A stretch of 64,000 nucleotides of DNA from UMGS1663 sp963558185 (GCA_963558185.1 CAUWFE010000003.1:19552-83551), one strand, 5' to 3'; positions 1-8,739 are shown, numbered from the stretch's first letter. Program-made: numbers and translations. The notes: a model not told the origin generated them from the letters alone.

Positions 1-105
1 AAAGTGAACTCTTTCCATAAAATGGCATAGAATTTCTAAAATTTCTCCATAAACATTTGTCATTTTATTCAAAGCTTATATTCCAAGGCATTTCATGTAT
101 TAATT
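1..105. repeat. Dispersed palindromic element, copy A (cut by window edge)
   Basis: Positions 1-90 match the reverse complement of about 31178-31268 with few mismatches. Shared blocks include GTGAACTCTTTCCATAAAA and TTTCTAAAATTTCTCCATA. The distal end (about 72-105) matches the right end of the copy near 36.3 kb, including CAAGGCATT and GTATTAATT. It is therefore one arm of a long imperfect hairpin whose other arm lies outside the window. No coding potential is seen. It sits just upstream of the ruvA promoter. Confidence 0.75.
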
Positions 106-146
106 TAAAAACAGCAAAAGATATAATATAAAATTAATTAAATATA

Positions 147-175
147 TTGCAAACTAATGTTTAGAGTGATATAAT
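147..175 (+). promoter_or_regulatory. Sigma-A type promoter of ruvA-rarA
   Basis: TTGCAA (147-152) and TATAAT (170-175) are separated by 17 bp. The ruvA start lies about 27 bp beyond the -10. Confidence 0.6.
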
Positions 176-201
176 TTCTAAAAATGAATAAGGAGAAGCA
201 A

Positions 202-804
202 ATGATAGCATATATAAAAGGTATTTTAGAGGTAAAAACAAGTGGATATATAATAATTGATATAGCAGGAATTGGATACAAAGTGTTTATGTCTGAATCA
301 GCTATACAAAAACTAGGAGAGTTAGGAGAAACTATAAAAATTCATACATATTTAAGAGTAAGAGAAGATGATATGAGCTTATATGGATTTAATACAAATG
401 ATGAATTAAGAATGTTTGAATTATTACTTTCTGTTAGTGGAATTGGTGCAAAGGTTGCTATAAATATATTATCTAATATTACACCATCTAATTTTATCAT
501 AGCCATAATAAGTAATGATATAGCAAAAATAAAAAAATTACCGGGAATTGGACCAAAAACAGCACAAAGGCTTGTATTAGAACTAAAAGATAAACTTAAA
601 AATGAAACTGTAGAACAACCAGAAATAAAAGAAGAAATTGAAATAATAGAACAATCAAATGAAAATGTAAAAGAAGCTATTTCAGCATTACAAGTTTTAG
701 GATATACAAAAGCTGAAATAGATAAATCGTTAGAAAATGTAGATAAACAAGAATTATCTGTAGAAGATTTAATTCGTATAGGATTAAAAAATTTAGCAAA
801 ATAG
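202..804 (+). CDS. ruvA: Holliday junction DNA helicase subunit RuvA
   Basis: RuvA binds the four-way Holliday junction as a tetramer and loads the RuvB motor for branch migration in recombinational repair. The 200-residue product starts MIAYIKG, the usual RuvA N-terminus. It carries an OB fold (about 1-65), two helix-hairpin-helix motifs (SVSGIGAKVA and LPGIGPKTAQRL) and a C-terminal UBA-like domain III after an acidic linker. The ATG at 202 is chosen over an in-frame ATG at 184 because AAGGAG (190-195) is ideally spaced for it. rarA follows after 13 bp, so the two genes are probably co-transcribed. ruvB, usually adjacent in Firmicutes, is absent here. Confidence 0.95.
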   Translation: MIAYIKGILEVKTSGYIIIDIAGIGYKVFMSESAIQKLGELGETIKIHTYLRVREDDMSLYGFNTNDELRMFELLLSVSGIGAKVAINILSNITPSNFIIAIISNDIAKIKKLPGIGPKTAQRLVLELKDKLKNETVEQPEIKEEIEIIEQSNENVKEAISALQVLGYTKAEIDKSLENVDKQELSVEDLIRIGLKNLAK

Positions 805-817
805 AAAGAGGAATAAA

Positions 818-2071
818 ATGGCAGATTTAAGTAAACCTTTAGCATTTCGTATGAGACCTAAAACATTAGATGATTATGTAGGTCAAGAGCATATAATTGG
901 AAAAGATAAAATACTATATAGAACTATCAAAGCAGATAGATTATCTAGTATTATTTTATGGGGACCACCAGGTTGCGGAAAAACATCTTTAGCAAGAGTA
1001 ATTAGTAATACTACAAAATATAAATTCATTCAAATAAATGCAGTAACAGCAGGAATTGCAGACATAAAAAACGCAGTAGAGCAAGCAAGTAATTTACTTA
1101 TGAACCCATCTGGAAAATGTATTTTATTTATAGATGAAATTCATAGATTTAATAAATTGCAACAAGATGCTTTATTGCCATACGTAGAAAATGGAACTGT
1201 TATATTGATAGGAGCTACTACAGAAAATCCATATTTTGAAGTAAACAAAGCTTTAATTTCAAGGTCAATGGTAGTAAAATTAGAAGCCTTAACTGAAGAA
1301 AATATTTATCAAGTGTTAAAAAAGTCATTAATATCAGAAGAGGGACTTGCAAATTATAACATAAAAATAGAAGATGAAACATTAAGAAAAATTGCACAAA
1401 CTGCCAACGGAGATGTAAGAACAGCCTTAAATGGTTTAGAAGTAGCAGTATTAACTACTAAAATGAATGAGGAAGGAGTAATAGAAATTACTCCTCAAAT
1501 TGCAAAAGACAGTGTACAAACAAGAAAGGCAATATTTGATAAAAAAGGAGATAGCCATTATGATAATATAAGTGCATTTATAAAATCAATGAGAGGTAGT
1601 GATCCAGATGCTACATTATTTTACTTAGCTAGAGCAATTCAAGGAGGGGAAGACCCTGTATTTATAGCAAGAAGAATAGTAATTGCTGCGGCAGAAGATG
1701 TAGGTATGGCAAATCCACAAGCTTTAGTAGTTGCAAATTCTGCTATGCAGGCTGTACATATGGTAGGAATGCCAGAAGGAAGAATTATACTAGCAGAAGC
1801 TGCAGTATATGTGGCAACATCTCCAAAATCTAATGCATCATATATAGGAATAAATGAAGCATTAGAAGATGTAAATTCAAAAGATACAGGAGAAATTCCA
1901 ATGCATATTCGAAATGCCCCAGTAGAAGGCATGGAAGCACATGGATATCATAATGGATATAAATATCCACACGATTATCCAGGTCATTATGTACAGCAAC
2001 AATATTTACCAGATAAAATGCTTGGAACTAAATATTATAGACCAGATGAAATGATTAAAAATGATAAATAA
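818..2071 (+). CDS. rarA: Replication-associated recombination protein RarA (MgsA)
   Basis: A AAA+ ATPase of the RarA/MgsA/WRNIP1 family that acts at stalled replication forks. It has a Walker A (GPPGCGKTS), a Walker B (LFIDEIHRF), the sensor-1 region GATTENP and, after about residue 200, the RarA-specific tetramerisation region (AAEDVGMANPQAL, then YIGINEALEDV). The 417-residue length is normal for the family. It is not RuvB: the IHRFNK signature and the MgsA C-terminus separate the two. A good GAGG ribosome site precedes the ATG. It is the second gene of the ruvA unit and ends at a hairpin terminator. Confidence 0.95.
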   Translation: MADLSKPLAFRMRPKTLDDYVGQEHIIGKDKILYRTIKADRLSSIILWGPPGCGKTSLARVISNTTKYKFIQINAVTAGIADIKNAVEQASNLLMNPSGKCILFIDEIHRFNKLQQDALLPYVENGTVILIGATTENPYFEVNKALISRSMVVKLEALTEENIYQVLKKSLISEEGLANYNIKIEDETLRKIAQTANGDVRTALNGLEVAVLTTKMNEEGVIEITPQIAKDSVQTRKAIFDKKGDSHYDNISAFIKSMRGSDPDATLFYLARAIQGGEDPVFIARRIVIAAAEDVGMANPQALVVANSAMQAVHMVGMPEGRIILAEAAVYVATSPKSNASYIGINEALEDVNSKDTGEIPMHIRNAPVEGMEAHGYHNGYKYPHDYPGHYVQQQYLPDKMLGTKYYRPDEMIKNDK

Positions 2072-2083
2072 AAACTCCAAAAG

Positions 2084-2112
2084 AATAGATACAAAAGAGT
2101 ATCTATTTTTTT
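2084..2112 (+). terminator. Intrinsic terminator after rarA
   Basis: Stem AATAGATAC / GTATCTATT with a 6-nt loop, followed by a T run. Confidence 0.75.
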
Positions 2113-2196
2113 GTTTTTTATTTTAACGTAAGCTTTATAAAAAATATATGTACAAAAATAAAGCAAAGATAATTTTCATTTAGCAAGTAAAAATAA

Positions 2197-2222
2197 TGTC
2201 GAAAACTTCCTATAATTCGGCA
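2197..2222 (+). promoter_or_regulatory. Putative Spo0A boxes upstream of the spoIIA operon
   Basis: TGTCGAA at 2197-2203 is a perfect 0A-box core. TTCGGCA at 2216-2222 is one mismatch from the reverse-complement box TTCGACA. Both lie just upstream of the -35 of the spoIIAA promoter, as expected for activation by phosphorylated Spo0A, which is encoded at 49426. Confidence 0.6.
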
Positions 2223-2242
2223 AAACTTTCTAAAATTCGCTA

Positions 2243-2271
2243 TTGGAAAAAATTACCATATGTATTATAAT
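2243..2271 (+). promoter_or_regulatory. Promoter of spoIIAA-spoIIAB-sigF
   Basis: TTGGAA (2243-2248), 17-bp spacer, TATAAT (2266-2271). The -10 is perfect and the -35 is weak, which suits an activator-dependent promoter. In Bacillus this operon uses sigma-H; I do not see a clear sigma-H match here. Confidence 0.5.
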
Positions 2272-2306
2272 CATAATATCAATAGACAAGCAGAGGGGGT
2301 ATAAAT

Positions 2307-2630
2307 TTGAATGTATATTTCAAAAATGAAACAAAAACATTAACATTAGAATTGACAGAAGAAATAGATCATCACTCTACAGAAGAAATAAGGAGGATAG
2401 CAGACTATGAAATTGAAAGATATATGCCTAGAAAAGTTGTATTTGATTTTCATAATGTTACTTTTATGGACAGTGCAGGAATAGGCATGGTACTAGGTCG
2501 TTATAGAATGATAAAAATGTTGGGTGGTACTTTGGAAATTTCACAAGCAAATACTAATGTAAAAAAAATATTAGAAATGTCAGGAGTACTGAAAATTTGC
2601 CCAATGAAAGAATGTAGCAAAACAATTTAA
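2307..2630 (+). CDS. spoIIAA: Anti-sigma F factor antagonist SpoIIAA
   Basis: A STAS-domain protein that, when unphosphorylated, binds SpoIIAB and frees sigma-F in the forespore. The 107-residue length is close to the Bacillus protein. The phosphorylation segment FMDSAGIGMVLGRY is intact, with the target Ser at residue 56. The start is TTG at 2307, supported by GAGGGGG about 8 nt upstream. It is first in the operon with spoIIAB (16-bp gap) and sigF. Confidence 0.95.
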   Translation: MNVYFKNETKTLTLELTEEIDHHSTEEIRRIADYEIERYMPRKVVFDFHNVTFMDSAGIGMVLGRYRMIKMLGGTLEISQANTNVKKILEMSGVLKICPMKECSKTI

Positions 2631-2646
2631 AATATAGGAGGAAAAA

Positions 2647-3132
2647 ATGAAAGGATTATATGATAATGAAATGAAATTAGAATTTGCCTGTAAATCTGCC
2701 AATGAAGCATTTGCAAGAATTAGTGTAGCAGCATTTGCATCTCAATTAGATCCTACCATAGAAGAATTAGCAGATATAAAAACAGCAGTATCTGAGGCTG
2801 TTACTAATTGTATTATTCATGCTTATGAAGGAATAGAAGAGGGAAAAGTAAAAGTAGAAGCACAATTAAAAGAAAATACTATATTAATACAAATTTCAGA
2901 TACAGGTAAGGGAATTGAAAATATTGAAATTGCTAAAAAACCACTATACACTTCAAAACCAAACTTAGAAAGGTCAGGAATGGGCTTTACAATTATGGAA
3001 AGTTTTATGGATGAAGTAGAAGTAGAATCAATATTAAATTTAGGTACAAAAATAACAATGAAAAAAACTATAAAAAAAGAAAGTAAATTAGAGGAAGTAA
3101 AAGAAAATGAAATGATAGAAAATAAAGAATAA
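2647..3132 (+). CDS. spoIIAB: Anti-sigma F factor / serine kinase SpoIIAB
   Basis: A GHKL-type protein kinase that sequesters sigma-F and phosphorylates SpoIIAA. The N box (EAVTNCIIHAYEG), G1 box (SDTGKGIENIE) and G2 box (ERSGMGFTIMESF) are all present. At 161 residues it is slightly longer than usual because of a charged Lys/Glu-rich tail after about residue 140. AGGAGG precedes the ATG. It lies between spoIIAA and sigF in the classical order. Confidence 0.96.
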   Translation: MKGLYDNEMKLEFACKSANEAFARISVAAFASQLDPTIEELADIKTAVSEAVTNCIIHAYEGIEEGKVKVEAQLKENTILIQISDTGKGIENIEIAKKPLYTSKPNLERSGMGFTIMESFMDEVEVESILNLGTKITMKKTIKKESKLEEVKENEMIENKE

Positions 3133-3154
3133 TAATTCAAAAGAGGAGAGTTTT

Positions 3155-3880
3155 ATGTCATATGAGCAAAATATAGGCAATATAGAAAAAGCACAAAAAG
3201 GGGATTCTCAAGCACTTACAACTCTAATAGAAGAAAATAATGGTCTTATTTGGAGTATTGTAAGAAGATTTAAAGATAGAGGCTATGAAATAGAGGATTT
3301 ATATCAAATAGGGTGTATAGGATTTATCAAATCTATAAAAAGGTTTGATACTTCTTATGATGTAAAATTATCAACATACTCAGTACCATATATTTTAGGT
3401 GAAATTAAAAGATTTATTAGAGATGATGGAAGTATAAAAGTAAGTAGAAGTTTAAGAGATTTAGCTAGAAAAATTAAAGATTTGCAAGCAAGATATTTAG
3501 CAGAAAATGGACGAGAAATTACAATAAGCAAAATAGCTGAAGAATTAAAAATATCAAAAGAAGAAGTAGCTGTTGCATTAGAAGCAGTAAGCCCAGTGAT
3601 TTCTATATATGAAAGTTCATATAGTGATGAAGAAGGAGAGCTAGATTTAGCAAGTAAACTTTCAACTGGAGTAGACGAAACAGAAAAATTAACTAATCAT
3701 ATGTCAATTCAAAAAATTCTGCAAGAATTAAAAGATAGAGATAGAGAAATTATATTACTAAGATATTATAGAAATAAAACACAAATGGAAGTATCAAGAA
3801 TTTTGGGTATTAGTCAAGTTCAAGTTTCTAGAATTGAAAAGAAAATTTTAAAAGAAATGAAATTTAAGCTTGCAATGTAA
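3155..3880 (+). CDS. sigF: RNA polymerase sporulation sigma-F
   Basis: Forespore-specific sigma factor. Region 2 (DLYQIGCIGFIKSIKRFD and the YSVPYILGEIKRFIRDDG segment), region 3 (ISKIAEELKISKEEV) and region 4 with its helix-turn-helix (MEVSRILGISQVQVSRIEKK) are all present in 241 residues. The start ATG follows AGAGGAG. It is the last gene of the tricistronic spoIIA operon; spoIID begins about 50 bp later without an obvious terminator. Confidence 0.96.
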   Translation: MSYEQNIGNIEKAQKGDSQALTTLIEENNGLIWSIVRRFKDRGYEIEDLYQIGCIGFIKSIKRFDTSYDVKLSTYSVPYILGEIKRFIRDDGSIKVSRSLRDLARKIKDLQARYLAENGREITISKIAEELKISKEEVAVALEAVSPVISIYESSYSDEEGELDLASKLSTGVDETEKLTNHMSIQKILQELKDRDREIILLRYYRNKTQMEVSRILGISQVQVSRIEKKILKEMKFKLAM

Positions 3881-3933
3881 GAAAAATAAAAAATTAAAAT
3901 ATATTTGTGATTTGAGAAAGGAATTAGTTAAAT

Positions 3934-4947
3934 ATGAAAAAAATATTGATATATATGTGTGGCTTTATATTACTATGTATTATGATTCCTTTGATTTTTA
4001 CAAAAAGATTTACAAATAATGTTCAAACTTCAAATACTTCAAATGAAATTGTAATAAATAATCAAAATAATGTACAAGAAAATTCATACAATTATAAAGA
4101 TTATAATGTAGTAAAATTGCTACATATGGAAACAAATGAAATAGAAGAAATCCCATTAGATGAATATTTGTATGGTGTAGTGTCAGCAGAAATGCCAGCA
4201 ACATTTGAAAAGGAAGCTCTAAAAGCACAGGCAGTAGTTGCAAGAACATATACAATATATAAAATACAGAATAATGAAAACAAACATGGAGAAGCTAGCA
4301 TTTGTGATAACTCCGCATGTTGCCAAGCATGGATATCAAAAGATAAAAGGTTTGAAAAGTGGGAAGAAGCTAAAAGAGAAGAGAATTGGAACAAAATTGT
4401 TTCAGCAGTAAATGATACAAAAGGTAAAATAATTACATATGAAGGAAAGCCAATAAATGCCTTTTTTCATTCTAATAGTGGAGGAAAGACAGAAACAACA
4501 TTAAATGTATGGGGAGGAAGTGGTTACCCATATTTACAAACAGTAAGTACATCAGGAGAAGAAAATTATACACAATATTCATCAGAATATGTATGTAGTA
4601 AACAAGAATTTATTAGTAAAATACAAGAAAAACACAAAGATTTTGCAATAGATTTTTCTAATCCAGAAGAACTTAAAGTATTAGAACATACAGATGGAAA
4701 TCGTATAAAAAAGATGAAAGTTGGAAATTTAGAATTGTCTGGAGTAGAATTAAGAACTATATTTTCACTTAGGTCAGCGAATTTTACAGTACAATTAGAC
4801 GGAGAAAATATAAAGTTTCAAGTAACTGGATATGGTCATGGAGTAGGAATGAGTCAAACAGGAGCTGATAGCATGGCAAAACAAGGAAGCGATTATGAAG
4901 AAATTATAAGACACTTTTATACAGGAATTGAAATTATAAATTTATAA
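3934..4947 (+). CDS. spoIID: Stage II sporulation protein D (lytic transglycosylase)
   Basis: A membrane-anchored peptidoglycan lytic transglycosylase of the engulfment complex. It has an N-terminal membrane segment (about 5-23) and a SpoIID/LytB domain with the catalytic Glu in the VVSAEMPATFEKEALKAQA segment (Glu86), where the family has its active-site acid. Cys residues in ICDNSACCQAW match the position of the Cys/zinc loop known in clostridial SpoIID. The C-terminal GYGHGVGMSQTGA motif is intact. Its neighbours are sigF upstream and spoIIQ downstream, a synteny common in Clostridia. Confidence 0.95.
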   Translation: MKKILIYMCGFILLCIMIPLIFTKRFTNNVQTSNTSNEIVINNQNNVQENSYNYKDYNVVKLLHMETNEIEEIPLDEYLYGVVSAEMPATFEKEALKAQAVVARTYTIYKIQNNENKHGEASICDNSACCQAWISKDKRFEKWEEAKREENWNKIVSAVNDTKGKIITYEGKPINAFFHSNSGGKTETTLNVWGGSGYPYLQTVSTSGEENYTQYSSEYVCSKQEFISKIQEKHKDFAIDFSNPEELKVLEHTDGNRIKKMKVGNLELSGVELRTIFSLRSANFTVQLDGENIKFQVTGYGHGVGMSQTGADSMAKQGSDYEEIIRHFYTGIEIINL

Positions 4948-5014
4948 AATTAAATGTATAAAATTGACAATTACGGAAATAATTAAACTAAAGAAAAAGT
5001 AAGGAGGAAAAAAT

Positions 5015-5851
5015 ATGGAAAGACGTAGGAGAAATGAAGAAAAATTGGTAGGAGGAGAAAATAAAAGATTAATTTATATAGTAGTTGGAGTATTGATTGT
5101 TGCCGTTTTAGCATTTGTAATTACATTTCTAGTATATAGTAATAATATGAGTGTAAATCCAGAAGAACCAGGAATAGGTCAAATAAAAATGGAACCAGTA
5201 CTAGCTAATCAAATTAGTAATGAACAAACTTCACAAGTAAGTAGTTCTGTAGGAAAAAATGTAAATGAAATGATGGAAAATGATATAAAAATTGCAATTA
5301 ATACAACAAATATGGAAAAAGAGAAAGTAACAGAAGAACAGAAAGAGCAAGAAAAAAATAAATCAGAAAAGAGTAATGTAGAAAAGAATGAATCAGAAAA
5401 AGTCGAAAAAGAACAAAAAGAAGAAACAGCAAAAGAGAATGAGGAACCAGTATTTACAAAACCAGTTGAAGGAGAGATAAGTGTAAATTTTGCGAAAGAT
5501 AATTTAGTTTATTCAGAAACTTTGCAAGAATGGGTAACACATAATGGAATAGATATAAATGCAGAAAAAACCACGGTAGTTAAAGCTTCAGCTGATGGTA
5601 CTGTTAAAGCAATAAAAAATGATCCAAGATATGGTATAACCGTTATTTTACAACATCAAAATGGATATGAAACAGTATATTCAAATTTATTAACAGCTGA
5701 ATTTGTAAAAGAAGGGGAAGATGTTACAACAGGACAAACTTTAGGAACAGTAGGCAACACTGCTACTTTTGAAATTGCACAAGAACCACACTTACATTTT
5801 GAAATTTTAAAAGATGGGGAAAATGTGGACCCTAATTTATATATAAAATAA
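5015..5851 (+). CDS. spoIIQ: SpoIIQ-type M23 peptidase
   Basis: A forespore membrane protein that pairs with SpoIIIAH across the intermembrane space during engulfment. A membrane segment (about 18-42) is followed by a long Glu/Lys-rich spacer (about 80-145) and a LytM/M23 domain (about 147-278). The zinc ligands look complete: His176/Asp180 (THNGID) and His259/His261 (PHLHFE). In Bacillus SpoIIQ the first His is lost, whereas clostridial SpoIIQ keeps it and binds zinc. AAGGAGG precedes the ATG. Assignment to SpoIIQ rather than a general M23 peptidase rests on adjacency to spoIID. Confidence 0.88.
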   Translation: MERRRRNEEKLVGGENKRLIYIVVGVLIVAVLAFVITFLVYSNNMSVNPEEPGIGQIKMEPVLANQISNEQTSQVSSSVGKNVNEMMENDIKIAINTTNMEKEKVTEEQKEQEKNKSEKSNVEKNESEKVEKEQKEETAKENEEPVFTKPVEGEISVNFAKDNLVYSETLQEWVTHNGIDINAEKTTVVKASADGTVKAIKNDPRYGITVILQHQNGYETVYSNLLTAEFVKEGEDVTTGQTLGTVGNTATFEIAQEPHLHFEILKDGENVDPNLYIK

Positions 5852-5860
5852 TATTAAAAG

Positions 5861-5894
5861 TGCATTACTAAATAAAAAGTAATGCATTTATTTA
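5861..5894 (+). terminator. Terminator after spoIIQ
   Basis: Stem TGCATTAC / GTAATGCA, then TTTATTTA. Confidence 0.65.
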
Positions 5895-5977
5895 CTATTT
5901 AATAAGGTTAAGCTATTAGGTAATTATTTACAAAAAATTATAAATAATATATAGTAAAAACTTGTTTAAAATATAAT

Positions 5978-6006
5978 AAAGAGTAGTTTTTTGATAACTA
6001 CTCTTT
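5978..6006 (-). terminator. Terminator of serS (probably bidirectional)
   Basis: Perfect 11-bp stem AAAGAGTAGTT / AACTACTCTTT, with T-rich sequence on the minus-strand side. Confidence 0.65.
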
Positions 6007-6040
6007 AACATTATATAAGTGGATATTTATAAAATAGGAA

Positions 6041-7327
6041 TTAATTTTGTGGAACTAATTTTTCTAATCCACCCATATATGGTCTTAAAACTTCTGGAAT
6101 AATTACACTTCCATCAGGTTGATAGTTATTTTCCAAAATAGAAATTAACATACGAGGAGGAGCAACAACAGTATTATTTAGTGTATGTGCATAATAATTT
6201 CCGTTTTCTCCTTTAATACGAATTCCTAATCTACGTGCTTGAGCATCAGTAAGATTAGAACAACTACCAACTTCAAAGTATTTTTGTTGCCTTGGACTCC
6301 ATGCCTCAACATCACAAGATTTTGCTTTTAAGTCTGCTAAGTCACCAGAACAACATTCTAACGTACGTACAGGAATACCCATACTTCTAAAGAATTCTAC
6401 AGTGTAAGACCACATTTTATCATACCAATTCCATGAATCTTCTGGTTCACATACAACAATCATTTCTTGTTTCTCAAATTGATGAATTCTATAAACTCCA
6501 CGTTCCTCTATTCCATGTGCACCTTTTTCTTTTCTAAAACAAGGAGAATATGATGTCATTGTATATGGCATTTTGTCTTTTTCAAGAATTTGACCTTTAA
6601 ATTTGCCTATCATTGAATGTTCACTAGTACCAATTAAATATAAATCTTCTCCTTCTATTTTGTACATCATGGCATCCATTTCATCAAAACTCATAACGCC
6701 AGAAACAACATCAGAACGAATCATAAAAGGTGGAATACAATAAGTAAATCCTTTATTAATCATAAAATCTCTAGCATACGTAATAACAGCAGAGTGTAAT
6801 CTAGCAACATTACCTAATAAATAATAAAAGCCATTACCAGAAACTCTACGTGCTGAGTCAAAATCTATTCCTCCTAATTTTTCTAAAATTTCTCCATGAA
6901 ATGGAATATTATAGTCAGGAACAACAGGCTCACCAAATCTTTCAATTTCTACATTTTGACTATCATCTTTTCCTATAGGTACGCTTTCATGAATCATATT
7001 TGGAATTTTCATCATTCTTTCTTTTACTTGAATTGAATATTCTTCTTCTAATTTTTCATTTTCTTCAAGTTTATTATTAATATCTTTAACTTTTTGCTTT
7101 ATATCTTCTGCTTCTTCTTTTTTACCTTCTTTCATAAGTAATCCAATTTGAGAACTTAAAGAGTTACGTGCAGCACGTAATTCATCTCCTTTTAATATTG
7201 CTTCTCTGTTTTTCTTATCTAACATAATGACTTCATCAACTAAAGCTAGTTTATGGTCTTGAAATTTTTTCTTAATGTTTTCTTTAACTAAATCGGGATT
7301 TTCCCTTACAAATTTAATATCTAACAT
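6041..7327 (-). CDS. serS: Serine--tRNA ligase
   Basis: Class II synthetase that charges tRNA-Ser. The N-terminal tRNA-binding coiled coil (about 1-110) precedes the catalytic domain. Motif 2 (PCFRKEKGAHGIEERGVYRIHQFEK) and motif 3 (TLNNTVVAPPRMLISILENN) are recognisable within it. The ATG at 7327 (MLDIKFVREN, 428 residues) is chosen over an upstream in-frame ATG because AAGGGGA lies directly before it and the family normally starts there. It is expressed from a T-box leader on the same strand. Confidence 0.96.
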   Translation of the reverse strand: MLDIKFVRENPDLVKENIKKKFQDHKLALVDEVIMLDKKNREAILKGDELRAARNSLSSQIGLLMKEGKKEEAEDIKQKVKDINNKLEENEKLEEEYSIQVKERMMKIPNMIHESVPIGKDDSQNVEIERFGEPVVPDYNIPFHGEILEKLGGIDFDSARRVSGNGFYYLLGNVARLHSAVITYARDFMINKGFTYCIPPFMIRSDVVSGVMSFDEMDAMMYKIEGEDLYLIGTSEHSMIGKFKGQILEKDKMPYTMTSYSPCFRKEKGAHGIEERGVYRIHQFEKQEMIVVCEPEDSWNWYDKMWSYTVEFFRSMGIPVRTLECCSGDLADLKAKSCDVEAWSPRQQKYFEVGSCSNLTDAQARRLGIRIKGENGNYYAHTLNNTVVAPPRMLISILENNYQPDGSVIIPEVLRPYMGGLEKLVPQN

Positions 7328-7344
7328 AAAATTTCCCCTTTCTA

Positions 7345-7589
7345 TTTGGCTGCATAAAACAAAAAAGTCCATATGCTATGCATAAGGACGAATATATTTC
7401 GCGGTGCCACCTTAATTACTTAAAATTAAAAAGTATCTTTCCATGCTGATAACCAAGCATGACTCGGTTTAGTTTTCACTAAAGGCATAAAAGTAGATTC
7501 ATCTATATGTATATAACTGTTTTCACCAACCACAGATTCTCTAATATATAAAATTATAGATTACTTATCTTTTATATAGCAATTTAACA
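7345..7589 (-). ncRNA. T-box leader of serS
   Basis: On the minus strand the T-box sequence GGTGGCACCGCG (plus-strand 7400-7413) lies upstream of serS. An AG-box-like GAGAATCTGTGGTTGGTGA lies further 5', and a Ser codon TCT (plus positions 7495-7497) sits within the specifier region GAATCTAC. Uncharged tRNA-Ser would favour the antiterminator. The competing terminator is at 7360-7389. Confidence 0.9.
7360..7389 (-). terminator. T-box regulated terminator of serS
   Basis: Minus-strand stem GTCCTTATGC / GCATATGGAC with a 3-nt loop, followed by T6. It is mutually exclusive with the T-box antiterminator. Confidence 0.85.
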
Positions 7590-7595
7590 ATATTA

Positions 7596-7624
7596 ATTTT
7601 ACCATATTAATAGAAAATATGCAA
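7596..7624 (-). promoter_or_regulatory. Promoter of the serS T-box transcript
   Basis: On the minus strand, TTGCAT (7624-7619), a 17-bp spacer, TAAAAT (7601-7596). Confidence 0.5.
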
Positions 7625-7713
7625 CAAAAATAAAAAATATTTTATTACTAGTAGTTAAAGCTTTCTAGTTAAAATTATTAAAAAGTATTATCTCCTATCA
7701 CTATATGACAAAC

Positions 7714-7720
7714 TTCGACA
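7714..7720 (-). promoter_or_regulatory. Putative Spo0A box upstream of yabG
   Basis: TTCGACA is the reverse complement of the 0A-box core. It lies 39 bp before the yabG start and just upstream of a TATAAT-like sequence (7725-7731 region). Confidence 0.4.
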
Positions 7721-7758
7721 TAAAATATAATAAGCCAAAGTTATATAGGAGGATAATT

Positions 7759-8586
7759 GTGAAAAACATAAAAAAGGGAGATATAGTAGCAAGAATTTCA
7801 TATGGAAAAGATATAATTTTTTCAATTGAGAAAATAGTAAGAACAGAAAAACATGAAATTGCAATATTAAAGGGAATAACAAAAAGAATTGTAGCAGATA
7901 GTTATATAGAAGATTTAGTTGTAGTTGATAAAAGAATAGTACAAGAAGCTCAAGAAAAAATAGATAATAAAATAAAACATAAATTACAAACAGCAAATTT
8001 ATCAAAGAATTTTTTTGGCTTAAAAAGAGGAAGTAAAGAATTAATAACAGGAAGTATTTTGCATTTAGATGGAGATAAAAGATATAGCCAAAAATCTATG
8101 AGATATTATAAAAGTTTAGGATTAAATGCAAATGTAAAAAACATAGCAGAATATAAACAGCCTAAAATGATATTAGAATTATTAGAAATTTATAATCCAG
8201 ACATATTAATAGTTACTGGTCATGATGGAATGATAAGAAAAGGAATTAAATATAACGATATATATAATTATAGAAATTCTAGATATTTTATACAAACAGT
8301 GAAAAAAGCAAGACAATATAAAAATACAAAAGAATTAGCAATTTTTGCAGGAGCATGCCAAAGTTTTTATGAAGCATTAATAGAAGCAGGAGCAAATTTT
8401 GCATCTTCACCAGGCAGAATAATGATAGACTTTATAGATCCTTTAATTGTAGCAGAAAGAATTGCAACAACAGATAATTATAAATATCTAAGAATTGAAG
8501 ACATAAAAGACGAATTAAGAGATGGAGAAGAAGGTGTTAGTGGAATAGGTAGTATAGGGAAGAAAAAGAGTAATATACAAATGTAA
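7759..8586 (+). CDS. yabG: Sporulation-specific protease YabG
   Basis: A peptidase that processes spore coat or cortex proteins. The N-terminal KNIKKGDIVARISYGKD segment and the YNPDILIVTGHDG, FAGACQSFYEALIEAGANFASSPGR and FIDPL segments are characteristic of YabG. The His in VTGHDG and the Cys in AGACQS are likely active-site residues. The start is the GTG at 7759 because AGGAGG (7748-7753) precedes it; an in-frame ATG at 7705 lacks a ribosome site. The 275-residue length fits the family. veg and sipL follow, a conserved clostridial order. Confidence 0.93.
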   Translation: MKNIKKGDIVARISYGKDIIFSIEKIVRTEKHEIAILKGITKRIVADSYIEDLVVVDKRIVQEAQEKIDNKIKHKLQTANLSKNFFGLKRGSKELITGSILHLDGDKRYSQKSMRYYKSLGLNANVKNIAEYKQPKMILELLEIYNPDILIVTGHDGMIRKGIKYNDIYNYRNSRYFIQTVKKARQYKNTKELAIFAGACQSFYEALIEAGANFASSPGRIMIDFIDPLIVAERIATTDNYKYLRIEDIKDELRDGEEGVSGIGSIGKKKSNIQM

Positions 8587-8660
8587 TTTAAAAGAAATCA
8601 AAATGTAATATAAATGTAATAAATAAGCTTAAAAAGCTTTAGTATCAACTAAAAACAATA

Positions 8661-8710
8661 TTCGACATAAGGTTTTACGTTTTGACAAAATGTGCATTTT
8701 ATGTTATTAT
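8661..8710 (+). promoter_or_regulatory. veg promoter with upstream Spo0A-box-like site
   Basis: TTCGACA (8661-8667) lies 14 bp upstream of a near-consensus promoter: TTGACA (8682-8687), 17 bp, TATTAT (8705-8710). The veg promoter is also notably strong in Bacillus. Confidence 0.65.
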
Positions 8711-8739
8711 CTTAGCATATTAATAAAGTAGGTGATATA

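Noticed and set aside
818..2071. AAA+ gene after ruvA first read as ruvB
   Set aside because: Length and signatures (IHRFNK, AAEDVGMANPQAL) are those of RarA/MgsA, not RuvB.
2205..2306. Sigma-H type promoter for the spoIIA operon
   Set aside because: No convincing AGGA-type -35 with GAAT -10 at correct spacing; a sigma-A-like promoter fits better.
8625..8642. AAGCTTAAAAAGCTT palindrome after yabG as a terminator
   Set aside because: Short stem with no T run.
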